47,905 bases of DNA from an uncultured Collinsella sp. (GCA_934643145.1 CAKUBM010000014.1:1-47905), one strand, 5' to 3'; shown: positions 34,614-43,337, counted from the stretch's first letter. Notes: generated from the letters alone by a model not told the origin. Made by a program: numbers and translations.

Positions 34614-35552
34614 TTATTTGGCGGAGACCTTGCCGCTGGCGTCCTTGACGACCTTCATGGCAGAGACGGGGATAAAGCCCTGCTCCTCGACGAGCTTGCC
34701 TTGGACGTCGTCGGAAAGCATGAACCCCAGGAAGGCCTTGGTGGCCTCGTCGGCGTCCTTCGCGCAGTACATGTGCTCGGTAGCCCAGATCTTGAAGGAG
34801 TCGTCGGTGACATTCTTGCTCTTGGGCTCCACGCCCTCGACCTTGATGGCGTTGAACTTGGAGTCATCGAAGTGCGAGAAGTCCAGGTAAGAGATGGCGT
34901 TGTCGGTGCTGCCCATCTGAGTCTGGACGTCGCCGGACTTGTCGAGCTCGGCGTCGCCCTTAAAGTCGACGACCTCGTCGCCAAAGACGGCAGCCTCGAA
35001 GGTGGCGCGGGTACCGGAGCCGGCCTTACGGTTGAGGACGACGATGGTAGCGTCGTCGCCGCCGACCTCCTTCCAGTTGGTGATCTGACCGGAGAAGATG
35101 CCCTTGAGCTGCTCGAGGGACAGGTTGTCGACAGTGACGTTCTTGGAAACGACGGGGCCCATGCCCACGACGGCGACCTCGTGATCGACGAGGTTCTTGA
35201 CCTGATCGGCCTCGAGCTTGGTCTCGGCGAAGACGTCGGAGTTACCGATGGTGACGGTGCCGGCGGCAACAGCGGTCAGGCCCTTGCCCGAACCGTTGCC
35301 CGAACCGGAGACGGAGACGTCGGGGTTGGCATCCATAAACTTCTCGGCAGCAGCCTCGACGAGAGCCTGGAACGAGGAGGCGCCGTCGTAGGTTACCTCG
35401 CCCGAGACGGACTCAGCAGCAGCGGCGCTGCCCTCAGCAGCGGTGTTGGCGGCGTTGGCGCCACCGCAACCAACGAGACCGAGACCGACGATGCTGGCAA
35501 GACCACCAGCGAGGCCGAGGAACTGACGACGAGAATAAGCCTGATCGAGCAT
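34614..35552 (-). CDS. pstS: phosphate-binding lipoprotein
   Basis: The 312-residue periplasmic or surface-bound receptor captures phosphate for PstCAB. The N-terminus SRRQFLGLAGGLASIVGLGLVGC has a twin-arginine-like motif followed by a lipobox ending at Cys (about residue 27), suggesting Tat export and lipid anchoring. Phosphate-site segments are SGSGNGSGKGLTAVAAG near residue 85 and AGSGTRATFE near residue 180. AAAGGAAG lies before the ATG at 35552; the frame continues upstream to 35642 without a better site. A GCGGGCA-CCC-TGCCCGC hairpin lies about 35 bp upstream in the leader. Confidence 0.95.
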   Translation of the reverse strand: MLDQAYSRRQFLGLAGGLASIVGLGLVGCGGANAANTAAEGSAAAAESVSGEVTYDGASSFQALVEAAAEKFMDANPDVSVSGSGNGSGKGLTAVAAGTVTIGNSDVFAETKLEADQVKNLVDHEVAVVGMGPVVSKNVTVDNLSLEQLKGIFSGQITNWKEVGGDDATIVVLNRKAGSGTRATFEAAVFGDEVVDFKGDAELDKSGDVQTQMGSTDNAISYLDFSHFDDSKFNAIKVEGVEPKSKNVTDDSFKIWATEHMYCAKDADEATKAFLGFMLSDDVQGKLVEEQGFIPVSAMKVVKDASGKVSAK

Positions 35553-35849
35553 GATCTTCCTTTCATACATGCGACTCGCGGGCACCCTGCCCGCTTTGCT
35601 GTTTGGAAAGATACGGTCTCGATCGGTCAGCGCCCGCGCCAACTGCGGTTTCTTACGGGCTATTGATAGACCCTTACCGCAAGCTCTGCCCAGCCTTTAC
35701 AAACGGATAACAATCCAGCGCCGAACATGGCGCACCGTTTACACCAGAGGAACGTCCCCATGGACTGCCCCACCGCAACAGAAAAAGCCCGGGCAAAAGC
35801 ACCGGGCTCGTAATGCAAGTTTGTATCCAAGCAGGATATAGGGGAAGCC
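35553..35849. other. pstS upstream region
   Basis: No gene. On the pstS strand it holds the leader hairpin (about 35578-35594), a GGTCTATCAATAGCC stretch with a possible -10 box, and CTTTACAAACG and GTTTACACC repeats in the 35690-35745 area that might be response-regulator sites. A GGAACGTCCCC repeat fragment lies near 35749 and the pepV terminator at 35782-35808. Confidence 0.4.
35782..35808 (-). terminator. intrinsic terminator after pepV-like gene
   Basis: AGCCCGG-GCAAAAGCA-CCGGGCT (35786-35808) is followed on the minus strand by TTTTTC, 42 nt past the peptidase stop. Confidence 0.8.
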
Positions 35850-37286
35850 CTACAGCTCCAACTCGTTGAGCTTTAAGATTGCCACGATGTAAATCTTGAG
35901 CGCTTGCTTGAGCTGTTCCTCGTTGGCGCACTCGTTGGGACCGTGCATCTGGCCGCCCCACGCGGGCAGCTCCAGGCCGGTCTCCTCGGGGCCAAACGAC
36001 ACGGCGCGGGCAAAGTTGCGCGCGTACGTGCCGCCGCCCATGGCAAAGGGCTCAGCATGCTTGCCCGTAAACTCGTTATAGGTATCAATAAGCGCCTTCA
36101 CGGCCGGATCGTCAGCCGAAACTGAGAACGGCACCTTGGCACGACCCACACGGTACGTCACGCCAAAGCGGCCCACGAGCGGCTCGAGCTGCTCGCAAAT
36201 GGTATCGGCGCTCGTGCTGTCGGGGAAGCGCACGTCGATGACCTGCCCAATATGGCCATCCGCCACGCGGATGACGCCAGCGTTGCAGGTAAGCGGGCCA
36301 AACGCCGGACTCGTCGCATCGATACCCAGGCCGCGACCATAGGCGTCCGCATGCACAAAGGCCAAAAACTTGACAAACTCGTGCTCGGCAGGCGTTAGCA
36401 GGCGCTCGTCGCGTGCACCAAACGCGTCCTCGGCCTCGCGCAGATACGTCACGATCAGGCCGACGGCATTGATGGTGCCCTCAGGCATCGAAGCGTGGCC
36501 GCCAATACCGTGGGCGAAAATCTGCGCATGGCCATTATCAAGCGCCGTGATCTCCAGACGGTCGGCGTTCTCGATGGGCGCCGGCAGCTCATCGGCGGCA
36601 ATCGCGAGCTCGCAGATGGACTGCGACGGAATGGCATTGCTCGCCTCGGCGCCGCTCCAGGACACAATGCGCCCGCCGTCGATCTTGGGGCTCACGAACG
36701 TCGCCCCAAACTGGCCCTTCTCGGCATTGCAGACCGGGAACTCGGCATCGGGCGTAAACAGAAAGTCGGGGTCTGCGTGGTTCTCCAGATAATGGTGAAC
36801 GTCGGACATGCCCACTTCCTCATCGCAGCCCAGCAGCGCGCGGAAGGTGTAGCGCGGAACAATGCCGTGCTTGAGCAGATAGGCGCCGGCGTAGAGCGAC
36901 AACACCGCCGGGCCCTTGTCGTCAATCACGCCGCGACCGAGCAGCCAGCCCTCGCGGCGCTCCATGGCGAACGGGTCGGTGTTCCAGCCAGGGCCGGCGG
37001 GAACCACGTCCACGTGGCAGATAGTCGCGAGCTGCTTGTCGCCGCGGCCCGGAATATCGGCGATTCCCACATAGCCCTCGTCGTCGCTCGTCTGGTAGCC
37101 GAGCTTTTGCGCGATGCCGAGCGCGCAATCGAGCGCGTCACGGACCGGGCGGCCAAACGGCGCGCCAGGCTCCGCATCGGCAGAAACTGCCACGGACGGG
37201 TAGCCCACCAACTGCTCGATATCGGCGACAACATCCTCCCAGACCTCGTCGACATACTCGGTAACGCTCTGCTCCACCTGATTCAT
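35850..37286 (-). CDS. M20 family dipeptidase (PepV/Sapep-like)
   Basis: The 478-residue zinc peptidase has ICHVDVVPAG near residue 90, GRGVIDDKGPAVLSLYA near residue 116, CDEEVGM near residue 152 and C-terminal GGGTYARN and MHGPNE. The large insert domain and these motifs match PepV, which splits dipeptides with unblocked N-termini, including beta-Ala-His types. GGTAAGGAGGTCGTCC precedes the ATG at 37286; the frame reaches 37331 without a site. It is preceded 54 nt upstream by the HAD phosphatase gene on the same strand, a likely two-gene unit. Confidence 0.92.
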   Translation of the reverse strand: MNQVEQSVTEYVDEVWEDVVADIEQLVGYPSVAVSADAEPGAPFGRPVRDALDCALGIAQKLGYQTSDDEGYVGIADIPGRGDKQLATICHVDVVPAGPGWNTDPFAMERREGWLLGRGVIDDKGPAVLSLYAGAYLLKHGIVPRYTFRALLGCDEEVGMSDVHHYLENHADPDFLFTPDAEFPVCNAEKGQFGATFVSPKIDGGRIVSWSGAEASNAIPSQSICELAIAADELPAPIENADRLEITALDNGHAQIFAHGIGGHASMPEGTINAVGLIVTYLREAEDAFGARDERLLTPAEHEFVKFLAFVHADAYGRGLGIDATSPAFGPLTCNAGVIRVADGHIGQVIDVRFPDSTSADTICEQLEPLVGRFGVTYRVGRAKVPFSVSADDPAVKALIDTYNEFTGKHAEPFAMGGGTYARNFARAVSFGPEETGLELPAWGGQMHGPNECANEEQLKQALKIYIVAILKLNELEL

Positions 37287-37340
37287 GGACGACCTCCTTA
37301 CCAATGAGCGGCAAGCGTACCCGCCCCTCACATTACGTCA

Positions 37341-38003
37341 TTAGATAGCGAAAAGTTTAGCAAGCTCGGCCGCCGAGTGCACCACCGCATCGGCACCCGC
37401 CGCCTCATGCTCGCCCGGCACCGCCGCGCCCGAATAGATGCCAATGCACGGCACGCCCATTGTGTGCGCGCCCTCGACGTCGTTAAAGCGGTCGCCGATC
37501 ATCACGGCCTCGTCGGCCGTCGCGCCAAGCGCCGCCAGGGCGTCGCGGACCGAATCGGCCTTGGTCTCGCGTCCCTGCGGCGGATTCATGCCAACCACCG
37601 CCTCAAACTGAGAAAGCCCCAGCTCATGCACCATGTCGATACACTTTGCCTCCATGCGAGACGTCGCCACGGCCATGCGATGACCCTGCGCCGCCAAGCC
37701 ATCGAGCAGCTCGGGGATTCCGTCGAACACGGGGTACTCCTCCGGACCCAGCTCGTCAAAAAAGGCACGGTACTCGTCGGCCACCACGAGCGACTCCTCG
37801 CGCGTAAAGCCGTAAAAGTCGTGGAAGCTCTTCCACAGCGGAGGCCCGATCATGCGACGCAGGTCACCCATCTGCGCCTCCGAAAACCCGCGCGCGGCCA
37901 ACGTTTTGCGTGTCGAGGTCATCACCGCCCGACCCGTATCTGCCACCGTGCCATCGAAATCAAACAGCACGACCGGCCGCTTGCCTATCTCCAGCGCCTC
38001 CAT
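37341..38003 (-). CDS. HAD-IA phosphatase (phosphoglycolate phosphatase-like)
   Basis: The 220-residue protein has motif I LFDFDGTVADTG near residue 13, a helical cap, motif II VATSRMEAK near residue 113 and motif IV MIGDRFNDVEGAHTMGVPCIGIYSG near residue 170. This is the PGP/PpaX-like class; substrate is unknown. GAGGGATACCG precedes the ATG at 38003; an earlier ATG at 38036 lacks a site. It is divergent from the second DegV gene, with a TTCAA-CAA-TTGAA dyad (38061-38073) in the shared region. Confidence 0.9.
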   Translation of the reverse strand: MEALEIGKRPVVLFDFDGTVADTGRAVMTSTRKTLAARGFSEAQMGDLRRMIGPPLWKSFHDFYGFTREESLVVADEYRAFFDELGPEEYPVFDGIPELLDGLAAQGHRMAVATSRMEAKCIDMVHELGLSQFEAVVGMNPPQGRETKADSVRDALAALGATADEAVMIGDRFNDVEGAHTMGVPCIGIYSGAAVPGEHEAAGADAVVHSAAELAKLFAI

Positions 38004-38159
38004 CGGTATCCCTCTTCCCCAGTTGATGATTTCCACACCGACACTTCAAACTGTTGACTATTCAACAATTGAACCTAGCAATGTAGAGCAACTCCACTAT
38101 ACTTGTCGCACTTTGCTCTCAGAAGGCGGCGCCGTCGCGCCCCAACGAAAGGTGCAATT

Positions 38160-39020
38160 ATGTCTTTTGCCATCATAACCGACTCCACGTCGGACATCTC
38201 CCCCGCCCGTGCTCAAGAGCTTGGCATTTACGTGATTCCGCTGCATGTGATTATCGAAGGCGAGGACCTGCTCGACCAGGTGCAGATTACCGCCGAGGAA
38301 TACGTCGCCCGCATGGCAGGCTCCGAGCAGCTGCCGCACACCTCGCAACCGAGCGCCGGCGAGTTCAAGGCACTCTTTGACCGCGTGCTCGCCGACGGCC
38401 ACGATAGCGCGATCTTTATCTCGCTGTGCAGCGAGTGGTCCGCCTGCTATGCCAACGCCAGCCTGGTGGCCGAGACCCACGAGCTCGACGTGCGCTGCAT
38501 CGATTCGCGCACCGGCTCGGGCGCCGAAGGCCTACTGGTGGAGTACGCGCTGGCCATGCGCGAGGACGGCCGCAGCCTGGACGAGACCGAAGCGCAGATC
38601 CGCGCGACGCTGCCTGACGCCCATCTGCTGCTAATTCCCCGCACGCTCGAGAACCTCGTTAAGAACGGCCGCGCGCCTAAGCTCGCCGGCCAGCTCACGC
38701 AGATGCTCAACATTCGCCTGGCCGTTTCGCCGGAGTGGCAGTCGGGCGAGATCAAGGCCATCAAAAAGGGCCGCGGCGCCAAGCGCATCGTCGCCAACAC
38801 CATGGCAGACTGCCTCGCGTTTTTGGACGAGCACCCGGGCTCAAGCGTGCGCGTGCTCACGACCGGCGCCGCCGAGGAGCAGAAACTTGTCAACGAGGCG
38901 CTCGCGGGCCAGGACTACGTAGACGCCGGCGCCGGCACCATCGGCTGCACCATCGCCACCCATGTAGGCGTCGACGCCATCGCCATCAGCTACTGCCCCC
39001 GCTACCAGTCCGCCCACTAG
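38160..39020 (+). CDS. DegV family fatty-acid-binding protein (second copy)
   Basis: The 286-residue protein begins FAIITDSTSDISPARA and contains LPHTSQPSAGEF, IDSRTGSGAEGLLVEYAL, LENLVKNGRAPKLAGQLTQMLNIR and GCTIATHVGVDAIAI, all DegV features. It differs widely from the copy at 637-1491, so they are old paralogs, probably with different fatty-acid preference. GAAAGGTGCAATT precedes the ATG at 38160. A hairpin repeat (39034-39097) follows its stop and may end the transcript. Confidence 0.92.
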   Translation: MSFAIITDSTSDISPARAQELGIYVIPLHVIIEGEDLLDQVQITAEEYVARMAGSEQLPHTSQPSAGEFKALFDRVLADGHDSAIFISLCSEWSACYANASLVAETHELDVRCIDSRTGSGAEGLLVEYALAMREDGRSLDETEAQIRATLPDAHLLLIPRTLENLVKNGRAPKLAGQLTQMLNIRLAVSPEWQSGEIKAIKKGRGAKRIVANTMADCLAFLDEHPGSSVRVLTTGAAEEQKLVNEALAGQDYVDAGAGTIGCTIATHVGVDAIAISYCPRYQSAH

Positions 39021-39033
39021 GGCCACCTTTACC

Positions 39034-39097
39034 ACTTGCGGTGAAATAGGGACTGTTTTTGGCATATCAACCGCAAATCAATCCCTATTCCACCGCA
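39034..39097. repeat. 64-nt TGCGGTGAAATAGGGAC hairpin repeat, copy A
   Basis: The 5' arm TGCGGTGAAATAGGGACTG pairs with the 3' arm CAATCCCTATTCCACCGCA (two non-Watson-Crick positions). An internal ACCGCAA (39070-39076) can instead pair with TTGCGGT of the 5' arm, so two folds compete. Copy B at 42598-42661 is the same length and orientation. It lies 14 nt after the DegV stop. Confidence 0.8.
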
Positions 39098-39195
39098 ACT
39101 TTTTAGTTGCGCCATCCATATACTAGATATTAATGGCGATCGGCGCATTCTCAGCTGTTTGAGGGAGCTTCGACTAGCCCCCAACGATACCCAGC

Positions 39196-39412
39196 GGGCA
39201 AAAAATGGCAAATATGAGTACTGTTACCAAATTAGTAACAGCAAAATCTAGCTGAAATTGTCCGCTTCTACCGATTTCAGAGGTCCATAAAGCCCCGAAT
39301 CGTCGTGTTTAGGGGGTTGAATATACTAGAAAACAGTCAATTGGTCTTAAATACTTTCCGAATGATATGATGCTATCCTGGCAACAGTACTCATATTTGC
39401 CATTTTTTGCCC
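39196..39412. repeat. inverted-repeat-bounded element, copy 2
   Basis: Perfect 30-bp inverted repeats (39196-39225 and 39383-39412, core GGCAAATATGAGTACTGTT) bound a 157-bp AT-rich core; imperfect symmetry continues for several more bases on both sides. The core shares no evident sequence with the core of copy 1 (5111-5332). The core holds a short CTGAAAT...ATTTCAG foldback. It sits 45 bp before the primase-helicase gene. The 437 bp from 39021 to 39457 hold no gene besides these repeats. Confidence 0.85.
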
Positions 39413-39457
39413 ACCGGGTCCGGATGAAGCCCGCTCTTTACGCCTCCGGCTGCCCAC

Positions 39458-42400
39458 ATGACCGCAAATCCTGATTATCAAGGGCCGTCGCGTACCTTAG
39501 CATCGATCGAAAGCCGCTCGCGGAGCAATCCCTCACCATTAGCGAACTTGAATCGAAATTGCATGCCCCGAAAAGCCGCAATGCCGTACCCTCGTTCTCA
39601 GCAACTCCACTACAAGAATGGCATTCAAATGGGCAACACCATGCATCAATACGCCCTCTTTGGGGCCACGCAATTTAAATACGATCAGACAATCACGCAT
39701 ATATCGGACCAACACCGACAAATCGTCATTTGCAACAACGGTTCAGACGTACGCTACGCCACACTTGAAGAGTGGGAAGAAGCCGGCGCTTTGTTCGATG
39801 AACGAGCGCAAATCGAGGGCATCGTCACCAGCGCGAGCCCAGCACGTGACAAACTCGAGCTCTTTCGCAGCCTCTTTACCGGGCGTAAAGATGTTTACGC
39901 TCATGGATATCGCAGAAAAGACGGAGGTATCGGCTATACGCCCGCTTGCGCAAACGAGTGGAAGCCGGGAATTTGTCCCAAAGTAGCCCATCAAAAAGTC
40001 AAATGCGCAGAATGCCACAATCGCGTCTTCCCCGAATTAAGCGATGCCGCAATCATTGCTCACTTTAAAGGCAACGATGACCGGTTCCGCGATGTCCTCG
40101 GGCAATATGTTCTCGACAGGGACTGCAACACGAAAGTTCTCGTCATCGATTTTGACAAAGCAGACTGGAAAGAGGCAACAAATGCCGTACGGCTTGTTGC
40201 AAAACGACGGAACATTTACGCCGCCGTCGAGCGCTCAAGGTCCGGCAACGGCGCACACATCTGGTTTTTCTTTTTCGAGCCAATCAGCGCAAAGGCCGCC
40301 AGAGAGTTTGGAAGTTGCCTCATAACCGAAGCTGCGGCGCTTAATAAGACAATCACGTTCGAGGCCTTTGATCGAATGCTACCCGCTCAGGACACTATTC
40401 CCGATGGAGGTTTTGGAAACCTCATCGCACTTCCCTTTCAAGGCAAGGCACAACGTGGAGGAAACAGCGTATTTGTAGACGAACAATTCGAGCCCTTTCC
40501 CGACCAATGGCTTTATCTGTCGCAAGTCCAGCTGATTCCGCGCTCGACAGTGCAAAATCTGATCGAGACCACTGGGAACAACCCACACGGGCTATCAACA
40601 GCCACGGTGGCAAACAAGGCCAAACGATATGTCCAAAAGCCACGAAAGCGGCTACCACTCACATCGCAGGACTTTCCTTCATCGCTGCCCGTCACGCAAG
40701 CCGATATGCTCTACATCCCCGAAAAGTCTCTGAGTCCTGCAGCTCAAATGGAAATCCGCGGGCTCGCGACATTCGCCAACCCAGAATTCTATCGAGCGCA
40801 GTCCGTGCATAAATCAGTATTCGGCAAACCGCGGCTCATAGACCTTAGCGAACTGAGAGATGGTTATGTTGCGATTCCCCGGGGCTGCAAAACTCAGCTT
40901 GAGCAGCTGCTCCGAGAAACCGGCGTTACTGCCCACTATTCAGACGAACGCAAATCCGACAATCAAATTGTGATGACATTTAAAGGCGCCCTTCGCCCTG
41001 AGCAGCAAATCGCCGCTGATCAGATGCTCATATACGAAGACGGAATCATGTCCGCCCCGACAGGCTTCGGCAAAACCGTCATCGGGGCTTACCTTATTGC
41101 CTCCATTGGCCTTCCAGCGCTCGTCATCGTTCCCAAGACCGCACTCATAACCCAATGGAAATCCCAGCTCGAGCGATTTATCGACATTACGGACAACAGA
41201 GAACCCGTCCGAACCCCAAAAGGACGAATCAGCAAAAGGCAGCCTCCCCTTATTGGACAAATCGGAGGAGGCAAAAATGCCGTAAGCGACCTCGTCGACG
41301 TCGCTTCGTTCCAGTCGCTGTCTTGCAAAGACCCCCAAACCGAGGAGCCGATAGTTAAGGACCTTGTTCGCAATTACGGTCTCATTATCTGCGACGAATG
41401 TCACCACGCCGCCGCGCCACAGCTCGAGCTTGTTCTCAAGTCTGCCCCGGCCAAATACGTATACGGGCTTTCCGCAACGCCTGAGCGCTCCGACGGCCTT
41501 ACGCGGGCGCTCTCCATGCTTTGCGGCCCGCTTCGCTGCGTCATCGACCCAAAAACGCAAGCGATTCAGCAGGGCATCCAGCGCATCGTACGGCCTCGTT
41601 TTACCGGAATTCGACTATCCGCCTACGAGCCGGGAGCAAGCTTCAATCAGATTCTCGATCTGCTGTGTGCACATGCAGCAAGAAACGAATTGATTGTCAG
41701 CGACGCTCTTGAAGCTGCGTCAAACGGTCGGCATCCGCTCGTGCTATCTAAAAGGAAAAAGCATGCTGAGGAGCTGTTCAGACTGCTTAAAGACCGAGGA
41801 CACGAGCCCATTCTCCTGACCGGGGAAATCGACGCCAAAGAAAGAAGAGCGATACTGAACAGTCTTCCCTGCTTCGAGCATGAACATCGAATCATCGTCG
41901 CCACCGAAAGCCTTCTGGGCGAGGGCTTCGATCTGTCCTACCTTGACACTCTCCTCATTGCCACGCCGATATCGTGGGACGGCAGCATCACGCAGCAGGC
42001 GGGCAGGCTCCACAGAAGCCACGAGGGCAAGCGACAGGTTGAGATATTCGACTATGTTGATTTGTCGATACCCATGCTCGCCCGCATGTACCAGAAAAGA
42101 CTCAAGACCTACGCCAAGCTCGGGTACGAGGTTTATGCAGCGAAAGACGCCAGCCAAGCCGAGGCAAACATCCTAATTGACTCTTCGCATTTCCTTGAGA
42201 CCCTGAACAAAGATATCGTCAATGCCACGAAGAACGTTTTCATCGCCGCACCCTATGCATCTTCCGCATGCCTTACGAAACTCAAGGATTCACTCACCAG
42301 CCCCATGACTCGAGGAATTAGCATTGAGATAATCGTTGCCTCAACTCCGCGCGATGACGTGAGAGCGATTTTTGCCGAAATGGGCATCGACTATTCCGTC

Positions 42401-42553
42401 AAAACTGAAGGGCGTTTGTGCGCGGCAGTGATTGACGAGGAAACCGTCTGGTACGGAACCATTCCATTACTGGCTTTTCCCAAGAAAGAGGATTGCAGCA
42501 TTCGTTTCAAAAGCAGCGAAGTTGCCGCCGAGCTTTTGGACGAAATCCAGTGA
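39458..42553 (+). CDS. TOTE-type archaeo-eukaryotic primase / SF2 helicase fusion
   Basis: The 1031-residue protein joins three parts. The primase domain (about 120-370) has a Cys cluster (PACANEWKPGIC...KCAEC), the DFD metal pair near 231, RSRSGNGAHIW with its His near 266, and QDTIPDGGFGNLIALPFQ. The SF2 helicase (about 505-890) has Walker A APTGFGKT (about 532), DECHH (about 645), SATPERSDG (about 672) and QQAGRLHRSHEGKRQ (about 845). The tail (about 905-1031) looks like a phospholipase-D-type nuclease (VIDEETVWYGTIPLLAF), but HxK is replaced by LCAA, so it is probably inactive. This architecture is known from predicted conflict (defence) systems. The start is uncertain; no ribosome site is seen, and ATGs at 39563 or 39641 are alternatives. 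Confidence 0.85.
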   Translation: MTANPDYQGPSRTLASIESRSRSNPSPLANLNRNCMPRKAAMPYPRSQQLHYKNGIQMGNTMHQYALFGATQFKYDQTITHISDQHRQIVICNNGSDVRYATLEEWEEAGALFDERAQIEGIVTSASPARDKLELFRSLFTGRKDVYAHGYRRKDGGIGYTPACANEWKPGICPKVAHQKVKCAECHNRVFPELSDAAIIAHFKGNDDRFRDVLGQYVLDRDCNTKVLVIDFDKADWKEATNAVRLVAKRRNIYAAVERSRSGNGAHIWFFFFEPISAKAAREFGSCLITEAAALNKTITFEAFDRMLPAQDTIPDGGFGNLIALPFQGKAQRGGNSVFVDEQFEPFPDQWLYLSQVQLIPRSTVQNLIETTGNNPHGLSTATVANKAKRYVQKPRKRLPLTSQDFPSSLPVTQADMLYIPEKSLSPAAQMEIRGLATFANPEFYRAQSVHKSVFGKPRLIDLSELRDGYVAIPRGCKTQLEQLLRETGVTAHYSDERKSDNQIVMTFKGALRPEQQIAADQMLIYEDGIMSAPTGFGKTVIGAYLIASIGLPALVIVPKTALITQWKSQLERFIDITDNREPVRTPKGRISKRQPPLIGQIGGGKNAVSDLVDVASFQSLSCKDPQTEEPIVKDLVRNYGLIICDECHHAAAPQLELVLKSAPAKYVYGLSATPERSDGLTRALSMLCGPLRCVIDPKTQAIQQGIQRIVRPRFTGIRLSAYEPGASFNQILDLLCAHAARNELIVSDALEAASNGRHPLVLSKRKKHAEELFRLLKDRGHEPILLTGEIDAKERRAILNSLPCFEHEHRIIVATESLLGEGFDLSYLDTLLIATPISWDGSITQQAGRLHRSHEGKRQVEIFDYVDLSIPMLARMYQKRLKTYAKLGYEVYAAKDASQAEANILIDSSHFLETLNKDIVNATKNVFIAAPYASSACLTKLKDSLTSPMTRGISIEIIVASTPRDDVRAIFAEMGIDYSVKTEGRLCAAVIDEETVWYGTIPLLAFPKKEDCSIRFKSSEVAAELLDEIQ

Positions 42554-42597
42554 AGAGGAGAACCGAATGTTGCAGCAACAGGTGGGACACCCCCATC

Positions 42598-42661
42598 ACT
42601 TGCGGTGAAATAGGGACTGTCTTTGGCTTATCAGCCGCAAATCAATCCCTATTCCACCGCA
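42598..42661. repeat. 64-nt TGCGGTGAAATAGGGAC hairpin repeat, copy B
   Basis: It is nearly identical to copy A (39034-39097), in direct orientation, with the same outer stem and the alternative TTGCGG/CCGCAA pairing kept although the internal letters changed. It lies 44 nt after the primase-helicase stop and 16 nt from the stop of the convergent toxin gene, so it could terminate both. Confidence 0.8.
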
Positions 42662-42677
42662 CCTTAAAATCGAGTGG

Positions 42678-42986
42678 CTAGCTCAGTGGGCCTTGGAACA
42701 GTTCTTGATGCGAACCCATTCTTACCAGTCGGATCACTGGATTAGTTTTGTGCGGCAGGTAGAGAACAACCACGTCGACCAGGCCGTCGGATAGATGGAA
42801 ATCGATGTGACCGTTGTAGTTGCCGCCCGGGTTGGAGAGCTCGTGGGCGCCATACTCTGCCGGAAGCGAACCATGTGCCGCAAGCTCGGCGACAGCTGCC
42901 TTAAACTCGGTTTTTAACTGCGGGTGGCTCTGCATCGTTCGCTTATAGTCGGTCTTAAACTGAGCCTCGACCTTAATCTCAAACAT
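42678..42986 (-). CDS. YafQ-family mRNA interferase toxin
   Basis: The 102-residue protein fits the RelE/YafQ fold: an N-terminal FEIKVEAQFKTDYKR strand-helix, HELSNPGGNYNGHIDFHL in the centre and the C-terminal LVRMGSHQELF with the catalytic-type His found in YafQ (GTHxxLF). Such toxins cut mRNA on the ribosome. GAGGACTAGGCG before the ATG overlaps the antitoxin stop, and the gap is 3 nt, so the genes are co-translated. It is convergent with the primase-helicase gene. Confidence 0.9.
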   Translation of the reverse strand: MFEIKVEAQFKTDYKRTMQSHPQLKTEFKAAVAELAAHGSLPAEYGAHELSNPGGNYNGHIDFHLSDGLVDVVVLYLPHKTNPVIRLVRMGSHQELFQGPLS

Positions 42987-42989
42987 CGC

Positions 42990-43289
42990 CTAGTCCTCAT
43001 CGAGGAACGACATCAGCTCATCAACGTTATCGAATGACGGGCTGTCGTCCGGCAAAATTCCCAGCTCATGAGCCTCGGCGATCACCATGGCGCGCCTCGT
43101 CGCCTCATTGGGTGCCTCCGGTCGACCCACAATCTCAAACGGAATCTTCCGCTGATTTACAAGCTGCCGAACAGCCAGATTGAGATAGGAATTAAGGCTC
43201 AAGCCAACCGAATCTAAAAACTCAGTCGCCTGCTCCTTGAGCCCCTCTTCGATGCGAACCGTCGTGGGCTTAACCGTTGCAGTAGACAT
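42990..43289 (-). CDS. RelB/DinJ-family antitoxin
   Basis: The 99-residue protein has a ribbon-helix-helix N-terminus (PTTVRIEEGLKEQATEFLDSVGLSLNSYLNLAVRQLV) that binds DNA as a dimer, and an acidic C-terminal tail that would wrap the toxin. GAGGAGGTCGCGT precedes the ATG at 43289; the open frame to 43376 runs through the operator and is not coding. It is expected to repress its own promoter, where a 13-bp inverted repeat is seen. Confidence 0.9.
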   Translation of the reverse strand: MSTATVKPTTVRIEEGLKEQATEFLDSVGLSLNSYLNLAVRQLVNQRKIPFEIVGRPEAPNEATRRAMVIAEAHELGILPDDSPSFDNVDELMSFLDED

Positions 43290-43337
43290 ACGCGACCTCC
43301 TCGACCTCGTCTTTTGCATCAGTATACCCAATAAAAA

